A stretch of DNA of 64,000 nucleotides from Prolixibacteraceae bacterium (lineage in GTDB: Bacteria > Bacteroidota > Bacteroidia > Bacteroidales > Prolixibacteraceae), in the NCBI GenBank assembly GCA_003506435.1, contig DOAQ01000025.1, forward strand, positions 171,359-235,358. Direction: 5' to 3'. The position numbers and the translations under genes are program-made. Shown one piece after another: positions 52,261 through 60,915 of the stretch; the stretch's first letter is position 1, and the number at the start of each line of letters is the position of its first letter. The notes below the pieces were generated by a model. That model had not been told where the DNA came from, did no database searches, and worked only from the letters and a program-made list of their open reading frames with translations.

Positions 52261-53124
52261 TTAAAATTCTATATACTGTTCAGGATTTACCGCTACCCCG
52301 TTATACCAAAGTTCGAAATGCAGGTGCGGCCCGGTCGAAAGCTCGCCGCTGTTACCCATAATGGCAATAGCTTCGCCTGCTTTTACTTGGTCGCCGGTTG
52401 TTTTCAGCAATTCGGAATTGTGTTTATAAATTGAAATGATGTTTTTTTCATGCTGAACATAGATCACATACCCGGTATTAATCGTGTAATCGGCAAAAAT
52501 TACAGTTCCGTCCAATACAGAAGAAACCCGCGAGTTGGGTTGTGCGATAATATCAACGGCATAATGACCTTCAGATGTATCAAAAGGCTGATTAACAATA
52601 CCCTTTATCGGAGGAAAGAAATGGATCTGTGAAATATTGCGTCCCGGTTTTCCTTTTTGCTGAAGCGACAGGTTCAACTGTTCTTCCATCAGTTTTTGCC
52701 TGAATACCGAATCGTGGTTATACGAGTTGAATTTCACTTTCGATCCCACCATACTCGAATCCATCCGGTCTCTATCGGTATCCGGAATTTCACCTTTGAT
52801 AACTGCTTTTATTTTCTGAAAATAGCTATCCCGTATTGCCAATTGGTTTTCAAGCGAATCGACCAGAATTGAACTGTTAATGATCATTTTCCGCTCTTCC
52901 TGGCTTGGGTAGCCGGGAATATATTCGCGCAGAGGCGTGTATGCAATAATTACTGTTGTAATGATCACCAGAAAAAAAGAAAGCATCCCTCCAACAGTTA
53001 ATACGCGGAGTCTCGAAAGTTTTAAACTCCATACCGTCTGGTAAGTCGAATCGTTGTAAATAATTAACCTGTAACGGCTTTTAAGATTCTGAAATAGTCT
53101 CTTTTTTTCTTTTTTCTTGTCCAT
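52261..53124 (-). CDS. M23 family metallopeptidase, membrane-anchored
   Basis: A 287-residue protein. After a basic N-terminus comes one membrane helix (VGGMLSFFLVIITTVIIAYT). A coiled-coil-like middle follows, and the C-terminal LytM/M23 domain has GHYAVDI (the H-x3-D site) and GPHLHFELWYNG (the HxH site). It probably cleaves peptidoglycan cross-links or regulates amidases. First gene of the unit with dxr and rseP. Confidence 0.88.
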   Translation of the reverse strand: MDKKKEKKRLFQNLKSRYRLIIYNDSTYQTVWSLKLSRLRVLTVGGMLSFFLVIITTVIIAYTPLREYIPGYPSQEERKMIINSSILVDSLENQLAIRDSYFQKIKAVIKGEIPDTDRDRMDSSMVGSKVKFNSYNHDSVFRQKLMEEQLNLSLQQKGKPGRNISQIHFFPPIKGIVNQPFDTSEGHYAVDIIAQPNSRVSSVLDGTVIFADYTINTGYVIYVQHEKNIISIYKHNSELLKTTGDQVKAGEAIAIMGNSGELSTGPHLHFELWYNGVAVNPEQYIEF

Positions 53125-53143
53125 CGGTTATTTTTGGAGCTAA

Positions 53144-53151
53144 CAAAATTA
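53144..53151 (-). promoter_or_regulatory. Candidate promoter of M23-dxr-rseP
   Basis: TAATTTTG on the minus strand matches TAnnTTTG, 20 bp upstream of the M23 ATG. A perfect -33 TTTG is not obvious. Confidence 0.5.
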
Positions 53152-53254
53152 GAAAGAATTAGCTAAAAGCATCGTTGAAAATACATTATTATCACTTTTT
53201 AACAGAAGGGGTAAAATGAAAAAAGAGAACTGGTTTTCCAATTCTCTTTCTTTG

Positions 53255-53327
<73 letters not shown>

Positions 53328-53506
53328 ATATATCTTTAATATTTTTGAAGTCTTTTTCAGAACGCTTTAGCGGCTGCAAATGTATAAAGTTTTACCAGAA
53401 TCTCAAAAAAATTCAAAAAATAAATAAAACTATTTACAAAGCACGTTGCTCTTTCCTGATTAAAAACATTATACACCAATAATTTTCAATCTATTTTTTA
53501 AGATAA

Positions 53507-54571
53507 TCATGATTTAAATTTCCTCACAATCTTCCCGTTCTCATTGCGTGGCAGTTGATCAGTGAAAATTATTTTCCGGGGTCGTTCGTAAGGGGTCAAA
53601 AAAAATTCTGCTTTTTGCTGAATTTTGGTTTCCAATTCGTTCGACGGTTTTCCCTCAATAACCAGCACCAGCTTTTGTCCCAGTTTTTCGTCGGGTTCCG
53701 ACGAAACCATAAACGGTTGTGAAATAAAGTCTCCCAGTTTCTTTTCAATCTGTTCAGGATAAAATTTCAATCCCCCGGAAATAATTACATGATCGGCACG
53801 ACCGAGGATTTTGAATTCGGAAGACGAAATAATCTCAACCAAATCGGTAGTTGTCAGCCAGCCATCCTGCCCTTCTGCAAAAATCTCGAGGCAGTCATCT
53901 TCATTTTTTCGGATTGAAATTCCCGGCAGACAGTGATAATTTTCAGAGCGGTTGTTCCCTGATAATTTTCGCACGGCAATGTGGCTGGCCGTTTCAGTCA
54001 TCCCGTAGGTTGAAACAACATCATTTCCCAATGCGCTGATTTTGTTTTCGAGCTGTGCCGAAACAGCCGATCCGCCAACCAGCAGGTGTCGGATGTTTTC
54101 AATATTGGCTTTTCCTTCCTTTGCTTCCAGAACGTTTCCAATCTGCAAAGGAACCATCGCCCCAAAGTCGAATTTTTCCTGATCGAGAAAGCTGAAATCG
54201 GTAGCCGGATCAACCACCGACAGGTTCATTTTTCCGGCAAACGCCCGAACTACCATCATTTTTCCGGCAATATACCGGCACGACAAACTCAGTAACAAAC
54301 GGTCGTTTTCTTTTAAATTGAAATATTGGATGGTGCGTTCCGCGCTTTTTTGCATCACCTGTTTCGGAAGCCGGATGGGTTTGGGTTGCCCTGTGCTGCC
54401 CGATGTTTTCACTTCCACAAAATCATTTCCGTTGAACCATTCCTGAACAAACAAATAAAATTCGTGTTCCCAGTCGCTCAACGTTTGCTGAAGTTTTCTT
54501 TCAGCCACCCGGGCTATTTCATCGTGGGTAAAAACTTCATTGAAAATGGAAATATGACAAGGTTGATTCAT
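53507..54571 (-). CDS. menE: o-Succinylbenzoate-CoA ligase
   Basis: A 354-residue adenylate-forming enzyme that activates o-succinylbenzoate with ATP and CoA in menaquinone synthesis. Motifs are the P-loop-like TSGSTGQPKPIRLPK (near 58-72), STYGMTETASHIA and the C-terminal lysine region PRNENGKIVRKF. It is shorter than typical MenE (about 450) in its N-terminal region, a form common in Bacteroidota. It lies 4 bp after menC. Confidence 0.92.
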   Translation of the reverse strand: MNQPCHISIFNEVFTHDEIARVAERKLQQTLSDWEHEFYLFVQEWFNGNDFVEVKTSGSTGQPKPIRLPKQVMQKSAERTIQYFNLKENDRLLLSLSCRYIAGKMMVVRAFAGKMNLSVVDPATDFSFLDQEKFDFGAMVPLQIGNVLEAKEGKANIENIRHLLVGGSAVSAQLENKISALGNDVVSTYGMTETASHIAVRKLSGNNRSENYHCLPGISIRKNEDDCLEIFAEGQDGWLTTTDLVEIISSSEFKILGRADHVIISGGLKFYPEQIEKKLGDFISQPFMVSSEPDEKLGQKLVLVIEGKPSNELETKIQQKAEFFLTPYERPRKIIFTDQLPRNENGKIVRKFKS

Positions 54572-54575
54572 CGTT

Positions 54576-55610
54576 TCAATCCAGATTAATTTTCCAGTTT
54601 TTGGAGAGAAAATGCCAAAGCCGGTCGTTTACAATGGTCAGCGGAGAATCGAAATTATTGGCGAAAAGTTTACCGGTTCCGAGTCCTTGTTCCATTTCAA
54701 TTGGTTTTGTTGCTGCCCACTGTGTGATGGCATTCAGCCCGACATTCGATTCAAGGTAAGAAGTGATCCACCATTTTACACCAGCGTTTTCAGCCTGTGT
54801 AATCCATTCGTTGCAACCGGAAATACCACCGTGCAAACTAGGTTTTAGTACCAGAAAAGCAGGTTTAATTTGTGCCAGTATTTCTTTTTTTTGCTGTTTT
54901 TCGGTGATCCCGATCAGCTCCTCATCGAGGGCAATGGGGAGAGGCGACTGTTTGCAAAGCCGTGCCATCTCGTTCCACTGCCGGGCAGCAACGGGCTGTT
55001 CAATGGAATGAATCTCCAGTTCTGCCAATTGTTTCAGTTTTTCCAGTGCTTCTTCGGGTTTAAATGCGCCGTTGGCGTCTACCCGGAGAATAATTTCTTT
55101 TGCTGAAAACTCTTTTCGGATGTTTTTCAGAAGCGCCAGTTCAGTTTCAAAATCAATGGCGCCGATTTTTAGTTTGATGCAGCGGAACCCTTGTTCCAGT
55201 TTTTCACGGATTTGCTGCTGCATGTATTCCGGGTTGCCCATCCAAATCAGCCCGTTGATCGGGATTCCTCTTTTCCCTTCCGTAAAATCAGAAGGAAAAA
55301 GAATGCGCCTGCCACCGTTTTTCAAATCAAAAAAAGCCGTTTCGAGCCCAAATTGAATGGAAGGCCATTCTATTAATTCCTGAATATTTTTGCTGAAAAA
55401 TTCAATGTCTTCACAAACCTGAATCAACTTTCCGTTCATTTCTTCCGGGTTCTCCAAACTGAGACCGGGCAATGGTGCACATTCGCCAATCCCGGTTTTC
55501 CCGTTTTCTTCGAGAAAAATAAACCACGAATCGCGTGTATTGTAGGTTCCGCGCGATGTTCCCGCCGGACGATGAAACTGAAGCGTATATTTTTTGAAGC
55601 GGGCTTTCAT
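54576..55610 (-). CDS. menC: o-Succinylbenzoate synthase
   Basis: A 344-residue enolase-superfamily enzyme that dehydrates SHCHC to o-succinylbenzoate. Seen are the catalytic lysine strand CIKLKIG, the metal-binding acids in RVDANGAF, ...HSIEQPV and ALDEELIG, and the C-terminal half-barrel. I chose ATG 55610, which gives KARFKKYTLQFHRPAGTSRGTYN at the N-terminus and lies 2 bp beyond the menA stop; the longer frame would overlap menA by 160 bp. Confidence 0.92.
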   Translation of the reverse strand: MKARFKKYTLQFHRPAGTSRGTYNTRDSWFIFLEENGKTGIGECAPLPGLSLENPEEMNGKLIQVCEDIEFFSKNIQELIEWPSIQFGLETAFFDLKNGGRRILFPSDFTEGKRGIPINGLIWMGNPEYMQQQIREKLEQGFRCIKLKIGAIDFETELALLKNIRKEFSAKEIILRVDANGAFKPEEALEKLKQLAELEIHSIEQPVAARQWNEMARLCKQSPLPIALDEELIGITEKQQKKEILAQIKPAFLVLKPSLHGGISGCNEWITQAENAGVKWWITSYLESNVGLNAITQWAATKPIEMEQGLGTGKLFANNFDSPLTIVNDRLWHFLSKNWKINLD

Positions 55611-55612
55611 TT

Positions 55613-56518
55613 TTAGCTTAAAAAAAATCCCAGACAAAATAAAACTGAAAAAGCAAAAGCACTCAGGGCAAGCCTTTTCAGAAAAGGATCGAGTTTTTTT
55701 AGTTCCGATGTCTGAAAAATCCGGATCAGGTCGAAGATGAGAAGCGGCGCTGATAGTAAAAACAGCCATTGCCACGGAGAACGCAATTGAGTTATAGTAA
55801 AAATAGCGGCAGCGATCAGCCCGAAGATGATCAGTGCGGCATGGTAAATCTTTCCGTTGCGGCTTCCCATACGCACTGCCAACGTAATTTTGCCCGATTG
55901 CCGGTCGTTTTCGATGTCGCGTATATTGTTCAAATTGAGAACTCCCGTACTGAAAAAACCAATGCTGATGGCCGGCAGAACAATTTCAGCAGAAAGATAT
56001 TGCGCGTTCAGGAAAAAAGTTCCCAGCACCGGCAACAAACCAAAAAACAGGAAAACTGACAGGTCGCCTAACCCAACGTAACCGTACGAACGTTTTCCGG
56101 CAGTGTAAAAAAATGCGGCCAGCAGCGATAAAATCCCAAATCCCAAAAACCAAAAGAAAGCTGTGTGCGATTTTTCCCATGTTCCTTCATATACCAGCCA
56201 AAGGCCAAAAAGCATACACAGTACAATCAAAATAAACATTCCGGTTTGCATTTCTTTTTTGCTGATTTCCCCGCCCTGCATGGTGCGCACGGGGCCAACC
56301 CGTTGTTGGTTATCGGTGCCTCGCTGGAAATCGCCGTAATCGTTGGCAAAATTGGAAAAAATCTGAAGCGAGGTTGCCGTTACAATTGCCAGCAAACATA
56401 CCAGCCAATCGAATTCGCCGTAAAAATATGCCAGCCCGCTCCCGGTGATAATACCGGAAAGCGCCAACGGCAATGTACGTGGCCGCGCTGCTTTGATCCA
56501 ACTTTTTGTGCTTGCCAT
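55613..56518 (-). CDS. menA: 1,4-Dihydroxy-2-naphthoate polyprenyltransferase
   Basis: A 301-residue membrane enzyme that attaches the polyprenyl tail to DHNA. The two acid motifs are NDYGDFQRGTD (near 59-69) and NNIRDIENDRQSGKITLAVRMG (near 197-218). About eight hydrophobic helices. It is upstream of menC with a 2-bp gap, and downstream of the DUF2971 gene that separates it from menB. Confidence 0.93.
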   Translation of the reverse strand: MASTKSWIKAARPRTLPLALSGIITGSGLAYFYGEFDWLVCLLAIVTATSLQIFSNFANDYGDFQRGTDNQQRVGPVRTMQGGEISKKEMQTGMFILIVLCMLFGLWLVYEGTWEKSHTAFFWFLGFGILSLLAAFFYTAGKRSYGYVGLGDLSVFLFFGLLPVLGTFFLNAQYLSAEIVLPAISIGFFSTGVLNLNNIRDIENDRQSGKITLAVRMGSRNGKIYHAALIIFGLIAAAIFTITQLRSPWQWLFLLSAPLLIFDLIRIFQTSELKKLDPFLKRLALSAFAFSVLFCLGFFLS

Positions 56519-56544
56519 TTTGCTATTACTACGTTATCATCATC

Positions 56545-57900
56545 CTATAGTATCTGTTTTATATTATTTCTTATTCCAATTATTTTCTTGAATAAATCAG
56601 AAGAAGAATAATAACATAGTATACCATTTTTGTCAATAATGATGTATTCTCCATGTTTATTTCCTGTCTTATCTTCACATTTTAATCCTATGGGAACTTT
56701 ATTAATGATCTGTTCTGTACACGACTTACTTTTGTCTTGATATAAAGTTTCCATAAAATATCTTTTTTCTGAAACATATAGAGTTTTAAGCGAACTTATA
56801 TAAGCAGAGTCATCAATCCATTGTCCTATAATATCTCTATTATCAGATTTTGCAATGTTAATGAAAACTTGTTCTTCTTCTATTATTAAGCCTTGTACTT
56901 TTGTTTCTGTATTTTCCTCGTTATAATGTGTATATGCCCATGCTATTTCTGTTGATTGACCTTTTATATAATAGAAAATTCGTCCGATTTTAGCAGCCCT
57001 GAAAAGCTTATTTTTTAATTCTTCGCCTATTTTTTTTAATTCTGATTCAAATAACTTATAATCTAATATTATTGAAAGATGTCCTTTTTTACGAGATGAA
57101 TAATATCTCTGCTCAATAATTCTATAATCAATGATTGATGGTAATATTCTTACATTTCTATTATCTCTATAGAATTTGAACAAATATTCAGGGGAAGAAA
57201 TAAATTGATCAATGATTTCTTTTCTAAAGAATGTATAGTTTTTTTCGTCTAATTCAATTTGATAATATTTTAAACCTCTCCCCTTTAATCTATTCATTAT
57301 TATTCTCTTTTGTTTATCTGGCATTTTGTATCCAAAATATATGGCTTTTACAGCACGATAGTCATAATCTTGTTCTCCAACATCCTCTGAAATAATTCTG
57401 ATTTCTTTTTCATAAGACCATTTCTTTGATTTTATCCCTGCTACTTTTTTATAAAAATCTAAACTATTGTTTTTTAAATCGTTGATATCTATCTGAGGAG
57501 GTTTCATTTTATATTTAACGGGGAAATATCTGAGTTTACTAAATGAACTCTCATTTAATAGAATATCTAAATCATATTCGATACAAAAACCTTTGTGTCC
57601 ATCCGCATAATGAGCCCAAAGTAATTCATCATCGTATGTTTCTGAGAGAGAATATATTCCCATTTCATTTCTTCTTAATAAAAGATCATCTATACCTCCA
57701 TTCAATTCTTCAATCTTATCCCTTGATTGTTTGCCTAAAAGTTTTCCAAAAAATCCAATTTGTAGTTTAAACTTATCAGAAAAGACCAGCATCTCACAAG
57801 GATCATTTAGATATTCAGCACTTGAAGCATAGAAATAATTATTTACAAGCGAAGCTAAATCACGTTTAAAATGACCACCCCTATACTTATATATATTCAT
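56545..57900 (-). CDS. DUF2971 family protein with C-terminal extension
   Basis: A 451-residue protein. The first half matches DUF2971 (YRGGHFKRDLASL, YFYASSAEYLNDPCEMLVF, GIYSLSETYDDELLWAHYADGHKGFCIEYD, WSYEKEIRIIS, AIYFGYKM). The second half (about 235-451) is unrelated to anything I know and includes FYYIKGQSTEIAWAYTHYN and repeated TLYVSEKRYFMETLYQ. It is AT-rich compared with menA and menB and begins 10 bp after the AAA ATPase stop, so the two form a module inserted in the menaquinone cluster. The activity of the family is not established. Confidence 0.85.
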   Translation of the reverse strand: MNIYKYRGGHFKRDLASLVNNYFYASSAEYLNDPCEMLVFSDKFKLQIGFFGKLLGKQSRDKIEELNGGIDDLLLRRNEMGIYSLSETYDDELLWAHYADGHKGFCIEYDLDILLNESSFSKLRYFPVKYKMKPPQIDINDLKNNSLDFYKKVAGIKSKKWSYEKEIRIISEDVGEQDYDYRAVKAIYFGYKMPDKQKRIIMNRLKGRGLKYYQIELDEKNYTFFRKEIIDQFISSPEYLFKFYRDNRNVRILPSIIDYRIIEQRYYSSRKKGHLSIILDYKLFESELKKIGEELKNKLFRAAKIGRIFYYIKGQSTEIAWAYTHYNEENTETKVQGLIIEEEQVFINIAKSDNRDIIGQWIDDSAYISSLKTLYVSEKRYFMETLYQDKSKSCTEQIINKVPIGLKCEDKTGNKHGEYIIIDKNGILCYYSSSDLFKKIIGIRNNIKQIL

Positions 57901-57910
57901 TTTTAAGCTC

Positions 57911-59044
57911 TTAGTTCTTAAAACACCAATTTTTCAACCAGCTTTTGTACATCGGATCGAGCAAAGAAATATTGCTTCCAAGTATATCAATAATTTCTTT
58001 GTTTTCGAGTGTTTTTTTAATCTTAACCACATTTGCAGAGGTTCCCAATTTATATTCCTCCAATGTCTCCTTGGAACTAAATTGCTCTATCCCATTGATT
58101 AAAGCTTTTAAAAAATCCAGTTGAGGATTGGTAAGTTCGTCGGTTTTCGACTGAAAAAGTAAACTTAGTTGGGCAACAATTCCTTCGTGAGCCTCGTGAA
58201 TAATTGCTTCAGAACAACGATCAGAAGTACGCAGCCAACTTTGTTGAGCCAATTGTTGCACGTAATACGGATGGCATTCAACCAAATCGGCAATCAATGC
58301 GGCATTGTTCTCATCAATGTGCTTTTGTGTTTCTTCGAAACGCTTGCAAATAAAAGGTATCCAGTCGTTACGTTTTATTTTTTCCAGAAACATCAAATCG
58401 CCAAATTTGTAAAATGGCATCGACGATTTGGTAAATACATCCATCAGCATGTGGCGCTTGCTTCCGTACAGGCAATAAGCAACATGCTGGTGTTTTTGCC
58501 ATTGCGATCGTAATTTTTTCTGAAAAGCCAACGGGTTTTCAAACCCTGAAATATTCTGAAATTCATCGATGCAAATGATAAATTTACAGCCTTTTTCAAT
58601 GGCCAGATTTTCTGCCATATTCAGAATATCATCCGGTTGTTTTATTACTTCTTTCCAGTCAAGACTCAGTGAAACAGTATTTTGTGAATCGGGACTAAAT
58701 GACAACTTAGGAAGAAAACGGCCCAAAAACTTACTGGCGTTACTCAATAATATTTCCATCTTTGAAGATGAAGCCTTTAAAACCTCAACTGCCAGATGCT
58801 GGTAAAACTGCTCTTCGGTCCGAACACTAAATACATCCAGAAAGCAAAAACGCAGCTCATTATTAGAAGCCATTGCTTCGCTAGCCGCAGCTTGCACCAA
58901 AGACGATTTTCCCCAACGTCTCGGCGAAATAAGAATGGTGCTTGTCAGCGAATTAAAATTCCTGATTAACTGTTGTCTTTCCTGATCTCTATTGGTAAAA
59001 TTCTGATCGATGGCTAATTTTCCAAAAACAAAAGGAGTTTCCAT
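57911..59044 (-). CDS. AAA/archaeal-type ATPase (ATPase_2-like)
   Basis: A 377-residue STAND/AAA-like ATPase. The P-loop is ISPRRWGKSSLVQAAA (near 41-56). Walker B is FIICIDEFQNISGF (near 155-168), and the sensor-like CLYGSKRHMLMDVF is further on. A C-terminal wHTH-like region (LDFLKALINGIEQFSSKETLEEYKLG) follows. Such ATPases are common in Bacteroidota accessory regions and often pair with an effector or DUF gene, here DUF2971. I chose ATG 59044, because the longer frame starts at TTG. Confidence 0.85.
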   Translation of the reverse strand: METPFVFGKLAIDQNFTNRDQERQQLIRNFNSLTSTILISPRRWGKSSLVQAAASEAMASNNELRFCFLDVFSVRTEEQFYQHLAVEVLKASSSKMEILLSNASKFLGRFLPKLSFSPDSQNTVSLSLDWKEVIKQPDDILNMAENLAIEKGCKFIICIDEFQNISGFENPLAFQKKLRSQWQKHQHVAYCLYGSKRHMLMDVFTKSSMPFYKFGDLMFLEKIKRNDWIPFICKRFEETQKHIDENNAALIADLVECHPYYVQQLAQQSWLRTSDRCSEAIIHEAHEGIVAQLSLLFQSKTDELTNPQLDFLKALINGIEQFSSKETLEEYKLGTSANVVKIKKTLENKEIIDILGSNISLLDPMYKSWLKNWCFKN

Positions 59045-59062
59045 ATTCAATCATTTTGACAA

Positions 59063-59092
59063 CAAATTTAGGAGTTTTTATCCAACTTACCA
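59063..59092 (-). promoter_or_regulatory. Promoter of the ATPase-DUF2971 pair
   Basis: On the minus strand a TTTG lies 20 nt upstream of TAAATTTG, a textbook Bacteroidota -33/-7 promoter. The predicted start point is close to the ATG at 59044, so the leader would be very short. The TTTG falls inside the first palindromic repeat. Confidence 0.65.
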
Positions 59093-59129
59093 AAAGGTAA
59101 CTTACCAAAAGGTAACTTACCAAAAGGTA
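59085..59129. repeat. Three 15-bp tandem palindromes
   Basis: ACTTACCAAAAGGTA occurs three times in perfect tandem. Each copy contains the inverted repeat TTACC-AAAA-GGTAA. The array overlaps the -33 element of the ATPase promoter, which is what a multi-site operator would look like. Confidence 0.8.
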
Positions 59130-59148
59130 AGCCGCCGGAATCTTTATA

Positions 59149-59973
59149 TCACGGGAACTTCGGGAACTTTTTGAAGTCTGGTTTGCGTTTTTCGAGGAAT
59201 GCATGTTTTCCTTCCTGTGCTTCTTCAGTTAAATAATAAAGAAGAGTTGCATTCCCGGCAAATTCCTGGATACCGATTTGTCCGTCGAGTTCGGCATTCA
59301 ATCCGAGTTTCAGCATTCGCAGTGCCAGTGGACTGTGTTCCTGCATTTTTTCGGCCCAGGCAACTACCTCATCTTCTAGCTGATCGAATGGAACGACTTT
59401 ATTCACCAATCCCATTTCCAGCGCTTCGGCAGCCGAATACTGGCAGCACATGAACCAAATTTCGCGGGCTTTTTTCTGTCCCACAATGCTGGCCAGATAC
59501 GACGAACCCAGCCCGGCATCGAAACTGCCTACTTTGGGACCGGTTTGCCCGAAGATGGCATTCTCCGAAGCGATACTGATATCGCAAACCACGTGCAACA
59601 CGTGGCCGCCTCCAATGGCATAGCCGTTTACCATCGCAATAACCGGCTTGGGCATCGAGCGGATTTGCTTTTGCACTTCCAAAATATTGAGGCGGGGAAT
59701 TCCATCTTTGTCGATGTAGCCACCTTTGCCTTTCACCGTTTGATCGCCACCGGCACAAAAAGCCTTATCGCCCGCGCCGGTCAGCACCACCACATTGATG
59801 CGCTGATCCTCGCGGCAAAAACGCAACGCTTCACTCATTTCGTTCACGGTAGTTGGCCGGAACGCATTGCGGTAGCGTTCGCGGTTAATGGTGATTTTCC
59901 CGATTCCATTGTAATAATCAAAGAAAATATCTTCGTATTCTTTAATGGTCTGCCATTCGCGTTTTGTTGCCAT
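59149..59973 (-). CDS. menB: 1,4-Dihydroxy-2-naphthoyl-CoA synthase
   Basis: A 274-residue crotonase-fold enzyme that cyclises OSB-CoA to DHNA-CoA. Visible are the oxyanion-hole segment GAGDKAFCAGGDQ, the loop YAIGGGHVLHVVCD, GPKVGSFDAGLGSSYLA and the C-terminal AFLEKRKPDFKKFP. The gene is downstream of the methyltransferase and upstream (in reading direction) of the inserted ATPase module. Confidence 0.95.
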   Translation of the reverse strand: MATKREWQTIKEYEDIFFDYYNGIGKITINRERYRNAFRPTTVNEMSEALRFCREDQRINVVVLTGAGDKAFCAGGDQTVKGKGGYIDKDGIPRLNILEVQKQIRSMPKPVIAMVNGYAIGGGHVLHVVCDISIASENAIFGQTGPKVGSFDAGLGSSYLASIVGQKKAREIWFMCCQYSAAEALEMGLVNKVVPFDQLEDEVVAWAEKMQEHSPLALRMLKLGLNAELDGQIGIQEFAGNATLLYYLTEEAQEGKHAFLEKRKPDFKKFPKFP

Positions 59974-60015
59974 CTTGATTTAATTTAATGTTCAAAATTT
60001 CAGGAACTAAATTTA

Positions 60016-60822
60016 TTATTTTGTCCCAAACCCTTTAAAAAACGTATAACTAAACACTCCGTCCGGTTCGGCAGTCCGGTATAAATCCTGGATACCTTTC
60101 CCGAAAGATTGCCGGTCGATCAAGCCTTTCTGTACCGAATCGTTTTCAATGCCTTCGATCATTGCAGTAAACGTGTTTTTTATAAAGCCTTCGACCAGTT
60201 GAGGCCTACTCGAATCGACATAAACCATGCGGGGAGAAACGATCACATCTGAAAACCCGGCAGACTTTAACAGGGGGTACAATTCACGGCCAATATTCGA
60301 GTTCCCTCCATTTTGTTTTTGAAGCTGAACCTGACAATCGATAGCCAGATGCGCATATTTGCTATCGGGATAAAAAAATGTTGACCCGTGATCTCCTTCG
60401 ATGACCATTATTGATCCCCCTTTCTTCAGTACCCTTTTCAACTCAATGAGCGCCTTCGCCGGATCGTGAAGGTGTTCCAGCACAAAACAGACGATCACGC
60501 TATCGAAAAGTTCGGCTTTAAACGGTAAATTAAAAATGTCGGCTTGCCGGAATTCGACATTTTTAATGCCCATCTCCCCAATGGAGGCACGTGCCTGATT
60601 AACCGATTCTTCCGAAATATCGACTGAGATGAAATTTGTCCGGAGATTTTTGGTGGCAATTATTTTGGTTTGTGCACCGACTCCGCAACCGGCTTCGAGG
60701 ACAAGACTGTCTTCTGCGAATAATGAATCGTTGTGAATAATATCGTCTAACGTATCAGCCTGATCGTTCAGCCTCGTGGCTTCGCGGGTTGAATATCCGT
60801 GAACGTATTTTATTTCTGTCAT
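60016..60822 (-). CDS. SAM-dependent methyltransferase (class I)
   Basis: A 268-residue methyltransferase with motif I VLEAGCGVGAQTKII (near 41-55), acidic motif VDISEESV, and motif VLEHLHDPAKALIELKRVLKKGG. The C-terminal half (YVDSSRPQLVEGFIKNTFT) is not that of MenG/UbiE, so I do not assign it that role. Lying inside the menaquinone cluster between menD and menB, it could act on the quinone, but that is inferred from position only. Confidence 0.8.
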   Translation of the reverse strand: MTEIKYVHGYSTREATRLNDQADTLDDIIHNDSLFAEDSLVLEAGCGVGAQTKIIATKNLRTNFISVDISEESVNQARASIGEMGIKNVEFRQADIFNLPFKAELFDSVIVCFVLEHLHDPAKALIELKRVLKKGGSIMVIEGDHGSTFFYPDSKYAHLAIDCQVQLQKQNGGNSNIGRELYPLLKSAGFSDVIVSPRMVYVDSSRPQLVEGFIKNTFTAMIEGIENDSVQKGLIDRQSFGKGIQDLYRTAEPDGVFSYTFFKGFGTK

Positions 60823-60915
60823 GTGTATTTTTTATGTGTATGGTTTGCAAAATTATTTATTTCTCAAGATTTTATCAGCATTGTCGTTTGTCGTTTTGCA
60901 GGCTGAAAGCACAAT

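Noticed and set aside
60016..60822. Assignment as MenG/UbiE
   Set aside because: Only the SAM-binding half agrees. The C-terminal half lacks the pattern I would expect, so the specific name is not given.
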